From: Prunus persica
Taxonomy: Eukaryota; Streptophyta; Magnoliopsida; Rosales; Rosaceae
Length of the DNA: 64,000 nucleotides
Assembly (NCBI RefSeq): GCF_000346465.2
Contig: NC_034009.1
Span: 45,724,240 to 45,788,239 of the forward strand
Reading direction: 5' to 3'
How positions within the stretch are numbered: position 1 is the stretch's first letter; every line of letters starts with the position of its first letter. The translations under genes were made by a program, and so were the position numbers. Under the pieces are notes generated by a model. That model had not been told where the DNA came from. It worked only from the letters and a program-made list of their open reading frames with translations, and searched no databases. Below, piece by piece: positions 1 through 11,746 of this stretch.

Positions 1-371
1 GAAATTTCTAACTCCGCCGTTACATAAATAGGTCCTTTGGCCGCCGCCTTGCATATGGAAAGCACTTTATCATCAATCAAACCATCAACTCCACATTTCT
101 GATGAAAACCCACCTTCTTTTTCACGTCACTCACTCACTCACTTTTTTCTTTTTCTAAACTATTTATCTTCTCTCTCTCTCTCTCTGCTTTATCGCTTAG
201 CTATAAGTATCACCTTCAGCTAAAACTTCGTTTACACGCGAATCATCCAAAGCCTACCTATATACTGCGTTCTTCTTTCTTCTTTCTTCTTCTTCTTCTT
301 TGTTCTTGTTGTTTTATTTTTATTTATTTTTATTATTTGTTGTTTGTTTTTTTGATCTTGGGTCGATCGTA
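1..371 (+). promoter_or_regulatory. 5' flank and leader of the NAC gene
   Basis: This stretch lies directly upstream of the NAC start codon at 372. It holds a CT microsatellite around 172-187 and a CTT-rich run around 269-300, followed by a T-rich leader. A TATA-like stretch (ctatatac) sits near 258. No other gene is visible. The exact transcription start cannot be placed from sequence alone, and the window opens inside this promoter. Confidence 0.4.
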
Positions 372-1700
372 ATGGGAGATGACCAGTTTAAGCTCCCTCC
401 TGGATTTCGATTTGACCCGACGGACGAAGAGCTTGTAGTTCATTTCCTTCAACGTAAGGCAGCTCTCTTACCTTTCCATCCCGACGTCATTCCCGATCTC
501 CATCTCTACCCATATGATCCATGGGAACTAGATGGTATGCACCTACCATATAGTCCTTCACTACTATATTAATGCTACTAAAAAATCTCTTGGCCTTGCC
601 TTAATTTAATTAACTTATGTATTAATTTCATGATGTTTGATATTTAATTGCCGCCCTTTTATGTACAAGCACTTGTGCACTTACATATATAGCTGAAATG
701 AGTAATTGACATACTAATACTAGTACGTACATATTGCACACATAAGTAGGGTACTATTCTCTTGTCGAATTACTTATGTTGTTAAAATAATTGTTTATTG
801 TATGAACTGTGAATATGGACCACACATATTCAAATAAAGTTTCACATGACAAATGGTGTACTGATTAAATCTGATAGCTTAAATCTTGTGTTGCCAAATT
901 GTATGATAAGAGAGTATGTTTTCGCGTATATATGTATCTTGATCTATGCACCGTATGCATATATAAATGTATAGGTAAGGCTCTACGTGAGGGAAATAAG
1001 TGGTACTTCTACAGCAGGAGGACGCAGAATCGGGTTACAAGCAATGGGTATTGGAAGGCATTAGGCGTTGAGGAACCAGTGATCACAAGAAGCTCTTGTA
1101 ATTCTACGCACAAAGTTGGGATGAAAAGATACTTGGCTTTTTACGTCGGAGAAGCTCCAAATTCAGGCATCAAAACTAATTGGATAATGCATGAATATCG
1201 TCTCTCTCCACTCTCAGCAGGAGATGGAGCTTCTTCTTCTTCTTCTTCTTCCACCACAACAAGATCATCCAAAAGAAGAGGGCATCTCAAAACAGTTAAT
1301 AATGCATGTCTCAATCACTACTTGTAATTACGTTATTAATTATTTATTTGATTTAAATAGTCATTTCACTCTATGACATGGTAGCATGCGTGGCAAGTCA
1401 TGTACTTTATTTATCACGTCATCAAGTAAAATAATTGCGCAGATATGACATTTTTCTTACATGTGCATACCAAAAACAAAAAACAAAAAAGAAAGGAGAA
1501 TGTGCATGACATAAAATAAATGGAGTTTTATTGATATTTTGGTTTACAAATTTTCTCAGGAATTTAGTGAATACGTTCTATGTCGAGTCTACGAGCGTGA
1601 TGAAGATGACGACGACGACGATGATGGGACAGTGCTTTCATGCTTGGACGAGGTGTTCTTATCTTTGGATGACCTTGATGAAATAAGTTTGCCAATTTAA
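372..1700 (+). CDS. XND1: NAC-domain transcription factor, XND1/ANAC104 type
   Basis: Predicted 207-residue protein from three exons: 372-534, 975-1294 and 1560-1700. The phases match (G|GT at the first junction, phase 0 at the second). NAC subdomains appear in order: [19 protein letters not shown] near residues 8-26, DPWELDGKAL at the first junction, then [18 protein letters not shown], and [10 protein letters not shown] in exon 3. After a run of acidic residues it ends in [20 protein letters not shown], the signature tail of XND1 (XYLEM NAC DOMAIN 1). That family is known to restrain secondary-wall formation and programmed death in xylem vessels and acts in the nucleus. The length fits the family, which is unusually short for NACs. 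The intron-2 donor (ACA|GTTAAT) is weak. If it were retained, the protein would lose the E subdomain and the tail after ten extra residues. Start chosen: ATG at 372, just before the conserved NAC N-terminus. Confidence 0.92.
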
Positions 1701-1704
1701 TTAG

Positions 1705-1708
<4 letters not shown>

Positions 1709-1741
<33 letters not shown>
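1709..1741. repeat. (GA)n microsatellite
   Basis: About 16 uninterrupted GA units begin eight bases after the NAC stop codon. The same kind of tract starts the duplicated copy at 11001, so it marks the left edge of the duplicated block. Confidence 0.9.
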
Positions 1742-1743
<2 letters not shown>

Positions 1744-2465
1744 AAGTGCTCCCTTGTTATGAATTAGCTTTATCCCAATTGTACAATTTCATTACTGGAT
1801 TAATGTTATGAACAAATTCAAGTGGATTTCACTTATATGTGTACTCTAACAAAATATGTTATGAGTATAGTTTTGAGAATTCCAATTCATACCATCCAAT
1901 ACATGGAACTTCCCTGAATGTTTATTCCAAAAGTGACGTATATATTGAGCGGAAACACAACAGCTACATGCATGTTTTACATATATATTCATATTTCTCA
2001 CCAAAATGAGACTTAGCTAGGTTTTATCCTGACGTATGATTTGATCAGTATTGTATTTAATACATATGGGACAACAATACGTATTCAATAGTTAATGATT
2101 GAGAGGCTCCTAAGAACTTTCAATTCTTCCCTTCCTTACTGATTAAAAAATATCCAATAATTATGTTCGTTCTTCAAAATAACTTAATTATGTGTTATAT
2201 GAGAGAAGATATATACAACTAAGTAATTTTTATATTAAATATATTATCACGTGATATAACCAATTCACTTACATTATGACACATATATACTGTAACACTT
2301 CAAATAATAACATCCCTTGAAGGTTCGTAATACTACCACTCAATAATTTCTTGTATATTACTGTAGAATTTCCTCTTTTCTTCCATTGTCCATGACAGGT
2401 GTTAGAAGTTGACTTGAGCTTATGTTGCATAGAAATTTGGTGCACTTGAGATCTGGTAGTTTTGG
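1709..2465. repeat. Duplicated block A, first copy (NAC downstream region)
   Basis: From the GA microsatellite to the words ending in gatctggtag near 2459, this segment reads almost identically to 11001-11746, in the same orientation. It has scattered substitutions and short indels, for example extra bases near 2255-2280 in this copy. No conserved coding frame spans it. It could be a segmental duplicate or an unrecognised mobile element. Confidence 0.8.
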
Positions 2466-3683
2466 TCCTCAGCCTTTGTTGGAACTTGGGATGCTCACGT
2501 GTAGAAATTATTGTGAGGAGGATAAACGTGAGGGATGAATGTGGAGCCCAGTGAGCACTGTAATGTGTAAGTTTGCAGCTAAGAGGCATTGAGCATACCT
2601 CAAAAACTCTTCTTTTTCCTTTTTCTACTTTTATGGCATTCGAGTGTAATATTTTGCACAATGCCAAGCCACAATTGGTATTTTTGGGTGGCCGCTTAGG
2701 GCAGCATGACTCATACGTGATGCTAGCTAGCTAGCATTCCCATGCCCCATTGCATACTATAGTAATGGAAAAGAAGTTGCATGGATTGCACTATTTTATT
2801 ACTTATGTCCAATTACATTTTATTATCTGGAATCCTTATTACGTGTGACGAAACGTAATTTGTTGGAGATGACAAAATAATGTTATTCCTTTAATATATA
2901 AGTTTTTCTCAATCTTTTTTCTCAAGTTGCAATCTTCTTTATCAAAATCGTTCAATTTATCTTAGCTATATGGGTTTAAAATTTAATATTACAAGTTAAA
3001 GAAAAATGGAGACATACAGTGTGTAAAAAGATTACAAATTTATTGTAATCACCTTATCTACCACTAATTTTCTAAACAAAAAAATAATTTGAAGCATAGA
3101 ATTTTTCTATATTTTGGGATCTACGTTTGGGCTTAAATTTGAAGCTCATGTATTATTCAGCCTTGTAAAGAGCTATCTCATATAAATACCTCTAATTTTG
3201 TGCACGAGTGGTTTGCGATGTTTCATGTGCAAAGAAGGTGTGAAGTGTATGTTGCTATGCTGACACGTGTCTCTTACTTCCAGAAGTGAAAAGTGCACCA
3301 GAATGTGACATGTGGGGCTTTGGGACAGGTCATGCGTGGCTCTCTCATTTGAGTCATCTCATCACCAAATCATTTAAGTAGATTTCATACTGAAATTTGT
3401 AACGTTGTAATAGATTTGGGTCATTTTACCAAACCACAGCCCAGAAAACGGGGTGGACGTCTCTCCGCACTGGAAGTTTTGCAAGTGCTGTTGCATTAGG
3501 GTGTTGGTCTAATTCAGGGGTGCGTTAGGTGTGCAAGGCACGTGAGTTGTTAGTAGTGTATTTGAATTAGTTAGACAGCTGTATAAAGTGTAATAGTGTT
3601 GTAGTACAATCTCTGCTTGCTCAGTATGGTTACCCTTTGTCTCAGTGACAACAATTTCTTGAAATGGATTCATCAACTCCCCA
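2466..3683. other. Intergenic, NAC to TNL 3' end
   Basis: AT-rich, with no gene I can support. It contains one copy (about 3008-3092) of a short sequence repeated at 10848-10931. Polyadenylation of the TNL gene, read leftward, would fall in the right part, below 3684. Confidence 0.5.
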
Positions 3684-4311
3684 TCAAAAATCCCGATTCG
3701 TTTTCCAATCATACAAATGAGGATCCAGATTATCCATATTTTCCTTCATGACTTTGTCCCATTCTAAATGAACCCCCGTCTTCTTCACTCTCACAAAATC
3801 CACATCATGAGGCCTTACAAGAATCGATACGTGGTCACCACCTTCCAAACAGATCACATCGTTTGACAATTGTCCCTGCCAAAGATAACGGTCTTTAAGT
3901 CTGGTTGGCAATAGTCTCCGAATAAGCAAATCCGGTCCTGATCTTCCGTATCTGGCAAACACTATATTGGCGTGCAAAGTAGTTTGTTTGGTAAGATTTC
4001 TAACGATTATGCCAACAGGACCTTCAGAATCTTCATGTTTTGGGCCAAAACCAAAATAAGAGTAAACGAAGCATATAGTCAACCCTTTTAAATCACGACC
4101 CATGATTCTTTGAGGAACTTCAAAGAAGACGATATTGTCCGCATCATTGACGATTTTGAACCACTCAGGAATATCATAAATTCCATTCAAATAAATTCCA
4201 CCAAATCCGCAAGAAGTCCATCTCTGCACACCAGAAGCAACACATTCTTATACATGCATATGCAATTTACATGGGCCGCATCTGCAGCTGTGCCTCTGTG
4301 TGTGTGTGTGT

Positions 4312-4358
<47 letters not shown>

Positions 4359-7300
4359 GATGTTGTTCCTAAAATCGGCAGTCAGATTGGTGCAGCCTTC
4401 CATATGAATCCTTGTCATGGAGTTTAATGACTTATCCAAGCCTGGAACCTCAGTGAGTTTGAACGAATCACAGAGATACAATTCTCTCATATTCCACATT
4501 TTTGAAAAATCTGGAATTGTTTCCAATTTTGGGCAGCCATTTGCTTTCAGAACATACAAATTCGTTGGTAAATCTAGGATTGCATGAAGTTCTCTGCATG
4601 CATTTAAACACAAGACCTTGAGCTTTGAAAGAACAGCGAGACTTGGAATTTTTCTGATGGCTGTGTTATCTGCTTTCAAAATTGTCAATGATACCATGTC
4701 CCCTAAGCCATCAGCCAACTTTTCAAATCTTGAACAACCATTCAGTATAAGAGTTTCAATAGACTTGGATTTATAGAAATTCAGTGGGAGATCCCTTAGC
4801 ATTTCGCAGTCTTCAAGATTTACCAAAGAAAGTCTTCCAAGATCCCCGATGTATGAGTGAACCTTAATCAACTTCTTACAACCTTTCAATATCAACTTCT
4901 CGAGATTTGGGAATTTTGAAAAGTCTGGTGATTTTGTTATGTGATTATCATCTTCGACATGAATGATGTCATCATCATTGACCAGATTTTGAGATGGGCG
5001 TCGTTCATATCGACAAAGATGGTAATCAATCATATTTTCGTTCATAAATTTGTCCCATACCAGACTAACACCTGTTTTCTTCACCTTCACCCAATCCTGT
5101 TTGGGTATTATTTCAATCAAGACTTTATCACCGTCTTGCAATTTGAGCTCGTCATTTGATAACTGTCCCTGCCAAAGATAATAACCCATAGTTCGACAAT
5201 CGGGTATGATCCTGGCTTCAAGCTCAGCACCCTTGGTCAAGTTTTTAATGCTAATGATAAAAAAGCCTGGAGAGGAAACGAAGAACAAAGTCAACCCTTT
5301 AAAATTACGACCAACACTTCGAGGCACAGTGAAATACACAATATCGTCGTCATGGACACAGTCGAACCAATCAGGAAAATCATTTACGCTGAGAAAAATG
5401 CCACCATATCCGCAAGAAGTCCATCCCTATACCATGTAGAGCCAAATTTCTATAAGAAATACGTTCTTATTGTATGTGACTGAAAGAGAAAGATGTATGT
5501 GCGAGAGAGAGAGAAGGATTGACCTGTAGGATGCTCTTCCTAAAATCGGCAGTGAGTTTAGTGCACTTCTCCATATGAATCCTTGTCATGGAGTTTAATG
5601 ACTTATACAGGCCTGGAATCTCAGTGAATTTGCCTGATTCACGTAGATACAATTCTCTTATATTTGACATTTCTGAAAAATCTGGCATTTTTTCCAATGC
5701 AATGCAGCCATCTGCTCGTAAGACTTTCAAATTTGTTGGTAAATCTGGGATTGCACGAAGATTTTCGCACATATGTAAAGACAAATCTTGAAGCTTTGAA
5801 AGACGACTGAGGCTTGGTAGGCTGCAAAAGTAATTGCCTGCAAGATCTAACCTTTCTAAGGAAATTAGGCTACCGAGATCCTTGGGGACTGCATCATTAG
5901 TTAAACTACACTTTGCAAGAGCTAATTCTCTTAAAGAGCTTAAACTATGCAATGAAGGATCCGCTTTCAGAGTTGTCAATGATACCATGTCCCCTAAGCC
6001 CTCAGCAAACTTTTCAAAACTTAAACCCCAATTAAGTAGAAGAGTTTCAATAGACTTGGATTTATAGAAATTCAGTGGGAGATCCTTTAGCATTCTGCAG
6101 CCTTGAAGATTTACCAAAGAAAGTCTTCCAAGATCCCCGATGGATGAGTGAACCCCAGACAAACTCGTACATTCTTCCAATATCAATTCCTCGAGATTTG
6201 GGAGTTTTGAAAAGTCTGGTGATTTTGTTAGCCAACGGGAATGACTGAGATTAAGAATTTTCAAATTCTGATGCAACTGTTACACAAAAACAAAATTAGA
6301 ATGGAAATTAAAATCCAAAAGGAAGGTCTCTGATACAGAAATTAAACCTAAATGAAGAGAAGGTGAAGTATAATATATGCATAGAACCACAAGGAAAGAA
6401 CCAACAACAACTAGGTTGAGATTATTATACCTTCCAATCCTTCCAAACTATTTTGAGTGCGCTCCGCTGCAGGTCTAAAGCAACTAGTTTTGGTTGCATA
6501 GGAAAGTCATCTGGTATGGACTCTAAAGGGAATCGATGCCAGCACAACCATATTAACGTTTTGGGAAAATCTTTGTACTCTCCAGTGAGCTCTACTCCGC
6601 TGAGGTGGAGTAACCTCAGTTTTTTCATGTTGGTAAATGCTTGTGCACTGAATCTAGTCCCGTAAGAGCCATGTAGAGCAACTCCTTCAATTTTTTTAGT
6701 TCCCTGTTAACAAAAGATACCGAGTTAGAAAAATGATTTACAAACATGAAAATCCGTGTATGTATTAACCAAGAGGTATAATTAATAGTTTGTGTTTGCA
6801 ATTAAAGCACATATTTTTTTGTTGGTTATGCCTAATTGAGCTTTGATATTAATGGATATAATATAAGAAATAGGTCTAGTGAAGTGAAAAATGGTCTAAA
6901 CTTGCAGACTAAGGTCTCATGTTCAAATGGCACCTTGGTAGCGTGGATGTGTGAGAACCCCCTCTTTTACTTTGATTTAGCGCTTGTACTAAACAAAAAA
7001 AAATAAAGAAATGGAGAAGGACATTTTAATTTATTATAGACACCGGATACATATGCTTCTCTTGCATGATGCATTGGGAAAGTACTTACAGATTCATCGT
7101 TCAGTACATTTGTTACGTCTTCATGTTTCCACAATCTACTACATTTTTCTGGGCGGCCATCGACATTTTCATAAACGATCTTTCTTCCCATGTCTCGAAG
7201 CAAATCATGCATCCCCAGCTTGTTATACTTACTAAGAGTTACAAGGCACCGTTCGATGAGGACACTGATTCCTATCGTTGCATAAAAGCCACATCCATCT

Positions 7301-9032
7301 AATATTTTTGTTACATAGTCCTTGTCATCTCCAATAAAGAAACAAGATATATCAAGGAATATCTTTCTCGTTGTATCATCAGGTAGCCCGTCAAAGCTTA
7401 TTCTGAGTATTTTTTGAATATCTCCATCAAGACTTGTTTGCAATTTCTCCAAATGGCTTTCCCACTCCGCTATGGATCTATTAAACAGAAAAGACCCAAC
7501 AACTCGAAGTGCTAGTGGCAAGCCTTGACAGTAACGAATTACTCGTTTTGAGAGGTCAAGGTATTCAGGATAACATCTTTTGAAGGCCTGCCAACTAAAG
7601 AACTCTAGAGCTTCTTCCTCATCCATTTTTTCAGCGATATATGTGCCATCCACTCCAACTTGCTGTAGCAAATGTTGATTTCTTGTTGTTATAAGAATTC
7701 TACTTCCAGGGCCAAACCAATCACGAGCTCCAGCTATTGCTTCTAGTTGGTGTAGATCATCTGCATCGTCAATTATGACAAGTGCTCTTTTACAGGGAAG
7801 TCTTCTTCTTATCATATCGATTCCGTTAGCAACAGAGCCAACCTTTATGAGGTCCTCGCTTTTCAAGATATCATTTAGAAGTTGTTCTTGCAAACCAACC
7901 AGACCATTACTGCGTTGGTTTGCAAATACTTCCCTCACGTTTTCAAGGAAACTCCTACCTTCAAAGCTACGTTCAAATTCGTTATAAATGGCTTTGGCAA
8001 GCGTTGTTTTCCCAATGCCGCCCATCCCCCAAATACCGATCATGCGAACATCATCCTGATGAGAACCTGAATTTTCAATCTGTAAGTGATTACTCAAAGC
8101 CTTCACCCGAGAAGTAATTCCAACAGGGTGTTTGATGTCTAATTGGGATTTGATGTCCAACAGCTTATTAACCACCCCAAGAATTTTGTTGATAAACTTT
8201 GCTTCATGCCTGGCAATTAAACAAAGAAGCAGAACTACGAATCATTCGATGTGGAACAAACTACAAGGTTAAATTGAATCCCTAACTTAATAATTTAGAA
8301 TTAAGATATAATTAACAATTAAGATTGGGATTTAACATCAACTGTTAAATGGATCTTACATTATCAAGTTAGAAAGAATGGATAGTTAAAATCAAACCAA
8401 ACCAAACCAAACCATAGTTAAAAACAAAAACAAAAACAAAAACAAAAAGGACAGAAAACATATGGTTGTCAAGTAAGGAGATGATAATCCAAGGAACAAG
8501 AAATTAGTAATTACCCATTGTCAGCATTTTTAAGATCTTCCCCACACAAATCTGCAACTTGAGTGAGAGCCTTTTTCCATCGCTGTACCTTTTCTTTCTC
8601 ATGTTTACCTTCATGTTTCTCAAATGCTTGTGCAAAACTACCTTTTTGGTTCCGGACATCTGAAGCATCAACACTGTAGAACAATGGAATAACATGTTTC
8701 CCCAATCTTTCTCTACACTCCATGATCTTCACCAGCTCGTCAAGACACCAACTGGAATCGGCATAACTCTTAGAGAAGACAATTATGGAGATAATGGACT
8801 TGTCGATTGCCTGCTCCAGTTGGGTTTTTATAAATTCCGCTCTTTCTAGCTCGTTGTCGTCAAGAAAGGTGCTGATTCCGGCATCAGATAATGCGGCGTG
8901 GAGGTGGCCTGTGAAGCCCTTGCGTGTGTCTTCACCTCTGAAGCTCAAGAACACGTCGTACTTCAAACGTTTTGATGAGGAGGTGGATGTTGAGGATGAA
9001 GAGGATGCTTTATGGGCTTTCCTGGCATCCAT
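3684..9032 (-). CDS. TIR-NBS-LRR immune receptor with two LRR + C-JID modules
   Basis: Predicted 1425 residues from six exons (minus strand): 9032-8515, 8209-7090, 6703-6431, 6276-5524, 5426-4353 and 4223-3684, all in phase. The TIR domain spans residues 25-165 (YDVFLSFRGEDTRKGF; candidate catalytic Glu99 in SSWCLDEL). NB-ARC: P-loop GMGGIGKTT at 234, kinase-2 VIIDDADD at 317, GLPLA at 402, MHD at 506. LRR block 1 spans 547-888. A post-LRR jelly-roll-like domain (C-JID) follows from 889 to about 1050, beginning GWTSCGYGGIFL. A second LRR block, about 1051-1246, and a second C-JID, 1247-1425 (beginning RWTSCGFGGIYL), complete the protein. In ROQ1 and RPP1 the C-JID contacts the effector, and the TIR assemblies act as NADases. 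Prunus Ma is a known TNL with repeated post-LRR exons. Intracellular location and effector recognition are inferred. The BB-loop has ERAEFI where RGE is usual. No frame break is seen, so it is probably intact. Confidence 0.88.
4315..4351. repeat. (GA)n microsatellite at a TNL splice donor
   Basis: About 18 GA units. On the TNL sense strand this is a CT tract that starts with the GT of the intron-5 donor (CAG|GTCTCTCT), next to a shorter CA/TG run at 4297-4312. Confidence 0.9.
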
Positions 9033-9073
9033 TAATTGATACTGGAGGAGCTATCGGTTCAGATCAGACCAGC

Positions 9074-9483
9074 AACAAATTATGCACAAGTTGGCCTTCC
9101 GATCCGACTTGAGCAGAAGAAGTTATCAATTATTTTTTCTGGGCAGTGGTTTGTGTGTTGCAGCGCAGATGAATAATTCGAAATACGCATAGTCAAGGTC
9201 CTCAAATGTTTCAGTCAACAAAAGCAAAAGTTCCCATGTGGGGAGAACAGTGAAAATATAATATCTTATTGGCTACAGGATCTACTGGACGGCTAAGATT
9301 GAAGGTCAGGAAAATGCAAGGAAGCATCGGGGAAAGAGGCATGAAAGCAGAGGGAAGAGACGAGCACAATGTCCACTCACAAAAGAAAAAGAGAAAAGAA
9401 GAAGAAAAACACGTCTTGTTTCAGTGACAAAAATTGATGATTTCATTTATAAATTTTTTTTTAAAAAAAAACCTTATGCAAAT
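9074..9483. repeat. Duplicated block C, first copy (TNL upstream region)
   Basis: This stretch covers the region just upstream of the TNL start codon. It begins at caaattatgcacaagttgg and runs to cttatgcaaat. It is repeated in the same orientation at 10346-10775 with a few substitutions and indels. The two copies flank the Copia fragment. This copy probably holds the TNL promoter and leader. Confidence 0.85.
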
Positions 9484-10345
9484 TGTAGAGAAATTGAGAG
9501 AGGTAAGAGAGAATAAGAAGTATAATGGAAGAATACCCCACGATGAGTATTCTGGTTGTATTGGAGTTCTTTTATATGCAAGTTGAGTAAACCGTTCGCG
9601 AGACAAGTTGTTGGCGAAGAGATCGGCAAGTTGAGAAGAAAAGGGAACATAGTGCATCTGAAGAACACCTTGGGAAATTAACTCGTGAACAAAATGTTAG
9701 TCGATTTCAACATGGCGGGTACGAGCATGGAAGATGGGATTCGCAGCCATGTGGAGGGCAGATATGTTGTCGACAAAGATACATGGAGGGGAACAAAGAG
9801 GAATACCCAACTCACGAAACAAGTAGCCAAACCAACAAAGCTCAGCTATAGTGGTAGCAAGTGCGCGATACTCGGCTTCAGAGCTTGAGCGGGATACGGT
9901 GGATTGCTCAAGAGTGCCCTTAATGTAGCGATAGATCCTTTTAACAGCTTGGAGGTGAGTGGAACACGGGTGATGCATGAATTGGCACACATGATTCATG
10001 GCAAAAGCGGTATCGGGGCGAGACAGAGTGAGGTATTGGAGGCCCCCAACCATGCATCAGTACAGTGTGGGGTCAGAGATCGGATCACCATCATTTGCAG
10101 AGAGTCTGGTGGAGGAGAGCAGTGGTGTGGGACTTGGTTTACATGCTGCCATATTAAATTTCGTGAGAAGGTCAGATGTATAACGAGCTTGAGAGAATGA
10201 TAGACAGCCATTGGTGCGACAAACTTCCATGCCAAGAAAAAAATTGAGCTCTCCTAGCCTGCGACTATCAAAGGTTGAACATAAGTCATCAATGAATTTG
10301 TTAACTGCAAGAAGGGTACTATCTGTGACAATTAAGTCATCAACT
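9484..10345 (-). mobile_element. Truncated Ty1/Copia retrotransposon fragment (RT end + RNase H), dead
   Basis: Read on the minus strand, it enters inside the reverse transcriptase just after the catalytic YVDD region (VDDLIVTDS). It continues through LGELNFFLGMEV and LQYLTLSRPDTAFAMNHVCQ, then into RNase H (SRSSSEAEYRALA, CIFVDNISALHMAANPIFH, ARTRHVEID), ending near YKRTPIQPEYSS. Two in-frame stops break it: TGA at 10057-10059 and TAA at 9697-9699, where tyrosine is normal in HVEIDYHF. About 50 residues normally found before TVSRSS are missing at about 9903, an in-frame deletion. No gag, integrase or full LTR pair is present. It lies between the two copies of block C, which are not its LTRs. 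Confidence 0.88.
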
Positions 10346-10775
10346 ACAAATTATGCACAAGTTGGCCTTCCGATCCGACTTTAGCAGAAGAAGTTATTTC
10401 ATAATCAATTATGTTTTCTGGGCAGTGGTTTGTGTGTTGCAGCGCAGATGAATAATTTTGAAATAGGCATAGTCAAGGTCCTCAAACGTTTCACTCGACA
10501 AAAGCAAAAGTTCCGATGTGGGGAGAGTAGTGAAAAGATAATATCCTTTTGGCTACACGATCTACTGGACGGCTAGGATTGAAGGTCAGGAAAATGCAAG
10601 GAAGCTTAGGGGAAAGAGGCATGAAAAGATAGGGAAGAGGCGAGCACAATGTCCAATTAAAAAAGAAAAAGAAAAACACGAGTCTTGTTTGTGTTTGTTT
10701 TCACAAAATTCTTTTCGTTGATTGTTTGTACAAAAATTGATGATTTCATTTGTTTTTTTAATAAAAAAAATCTTA
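10346..10775. repeat. Duplicated block C, second copy
   Basis: Same orientation as 9074-9483. It starts exactly where the Copia fragment ends (caactacaaattatgcac) and runs to cttatgcaaatg. It is not followed by a TNL start, so it looks like a duplicated upstream region without its gene. Confidence 0.85.
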
Positions 10776-10997
10776 TGCAAATGATAAAATTAACCTCAAT
10801 GAGTATATGCAATCTAACATGAGTAGGTGTTAGTATAAATAACTCAAAATGGAGACATACAATGTATATAAAGATTACAAATTTATTGTAATCACCTTAT
10901 CTACCACTATTTTTCTAAACGAAAAAAATAATGCATTAAATTTCTATTGAAAAGTTGATATAGATACAAATAATGCAGTTGTATAAAAGATTTTATT

Positions 10998-11000
<3 letters not shown>

Positions 11001-11049
<49 letters not shown>

Positions 11050-11746
11050 AAGTGCTCCCTTATTATGAATTAGCTTTATCCCAATTGTACAATTTCATTA
11101 CTGGAGTAATGTTATGGACAAATTCAAGTGGGTTTCACTTGTATGTTGTACTCTAACAAAATATGTTATGAGTAGTTTTGAGAATTCCGATCCACACCAT
11201 CCAATACATGGAGCTTCCTTGGATGTTTATTCCAAAAGTAACGTATATATTGAGCAGAAACACAAAAGCTACATGCATGTTTTACATATATATCCATATT
11301 TCTCACCAAAATGAGACTTAGCTAGGTTTTATCCTGATGTATGATTTGATCAATAATGTATTTAATAAATATGAGACAACAATACGTATTCAATAGTTAA
11401 TGATTGAGAGGCTCCTAAGAACTTTCAATTCTTCCCTTCTTTATTAATTAAAAAATATCCAATAGTTATGTTCGTTCTTCAAAAATAATTTAGTTATGTG
11501 TTATATGAGAAAAGATGTATACAAGTAAGTAATTTTTATATTAAATATATTATCACGTGAATTCATATACTGTAACACTTGAAATAATAACATCCCTTAA
11601 CAGTTTCGTAATACCACTCAATAATTTCTTGTATATTACTGTAGAATTTTCTCTTTTCTTCCATTGTCCATGACAGGTGTTAGAAGTTGACTTGAGCTTA
11701 TGTTGCATAGAAATTTGATGCACTTGAGATCTGGTAGTCTTGGTCT
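11001..11746. repeat. Duplicated block A, second copy, led by (GA)n
   Basis: A GA tract of about 23 units (11001-11047) is followed by a near copy of 1741-2465, ending in gatctggtagtcttggtc. It lacks a stretch near 11560 that is present in the first copy. Between the C and A copies, 10848-10931 repeats 3008-3092. Confidence 0.82.

Noticed and set aside
300..371. In-frame extension upstream of the NAC start
   Set aside because: It begins with TTG, is T-rich leader, and the NAC family starts right at the ATG at 372.
2269..2667. 132-codon minus-strand open frame
   Set aside because: No family features; part of it lies in duplicated block A, whose other copy is not open in the same way.
3684..5426. 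Second, separate TNL gene for the downstream LRR/C-JID
   Set aside because: No TIR or NB-ARC precedes it; exon phases join cleanly to the upstream exons, and the C-JID is fused to the second LRR within one exon.
9074..10775. Block C copies as LTRs of the Copia element
   Set aside because: They include TNL upstream sequence, do not start TG and end CA at the element edges, and lack a primer-binding site.
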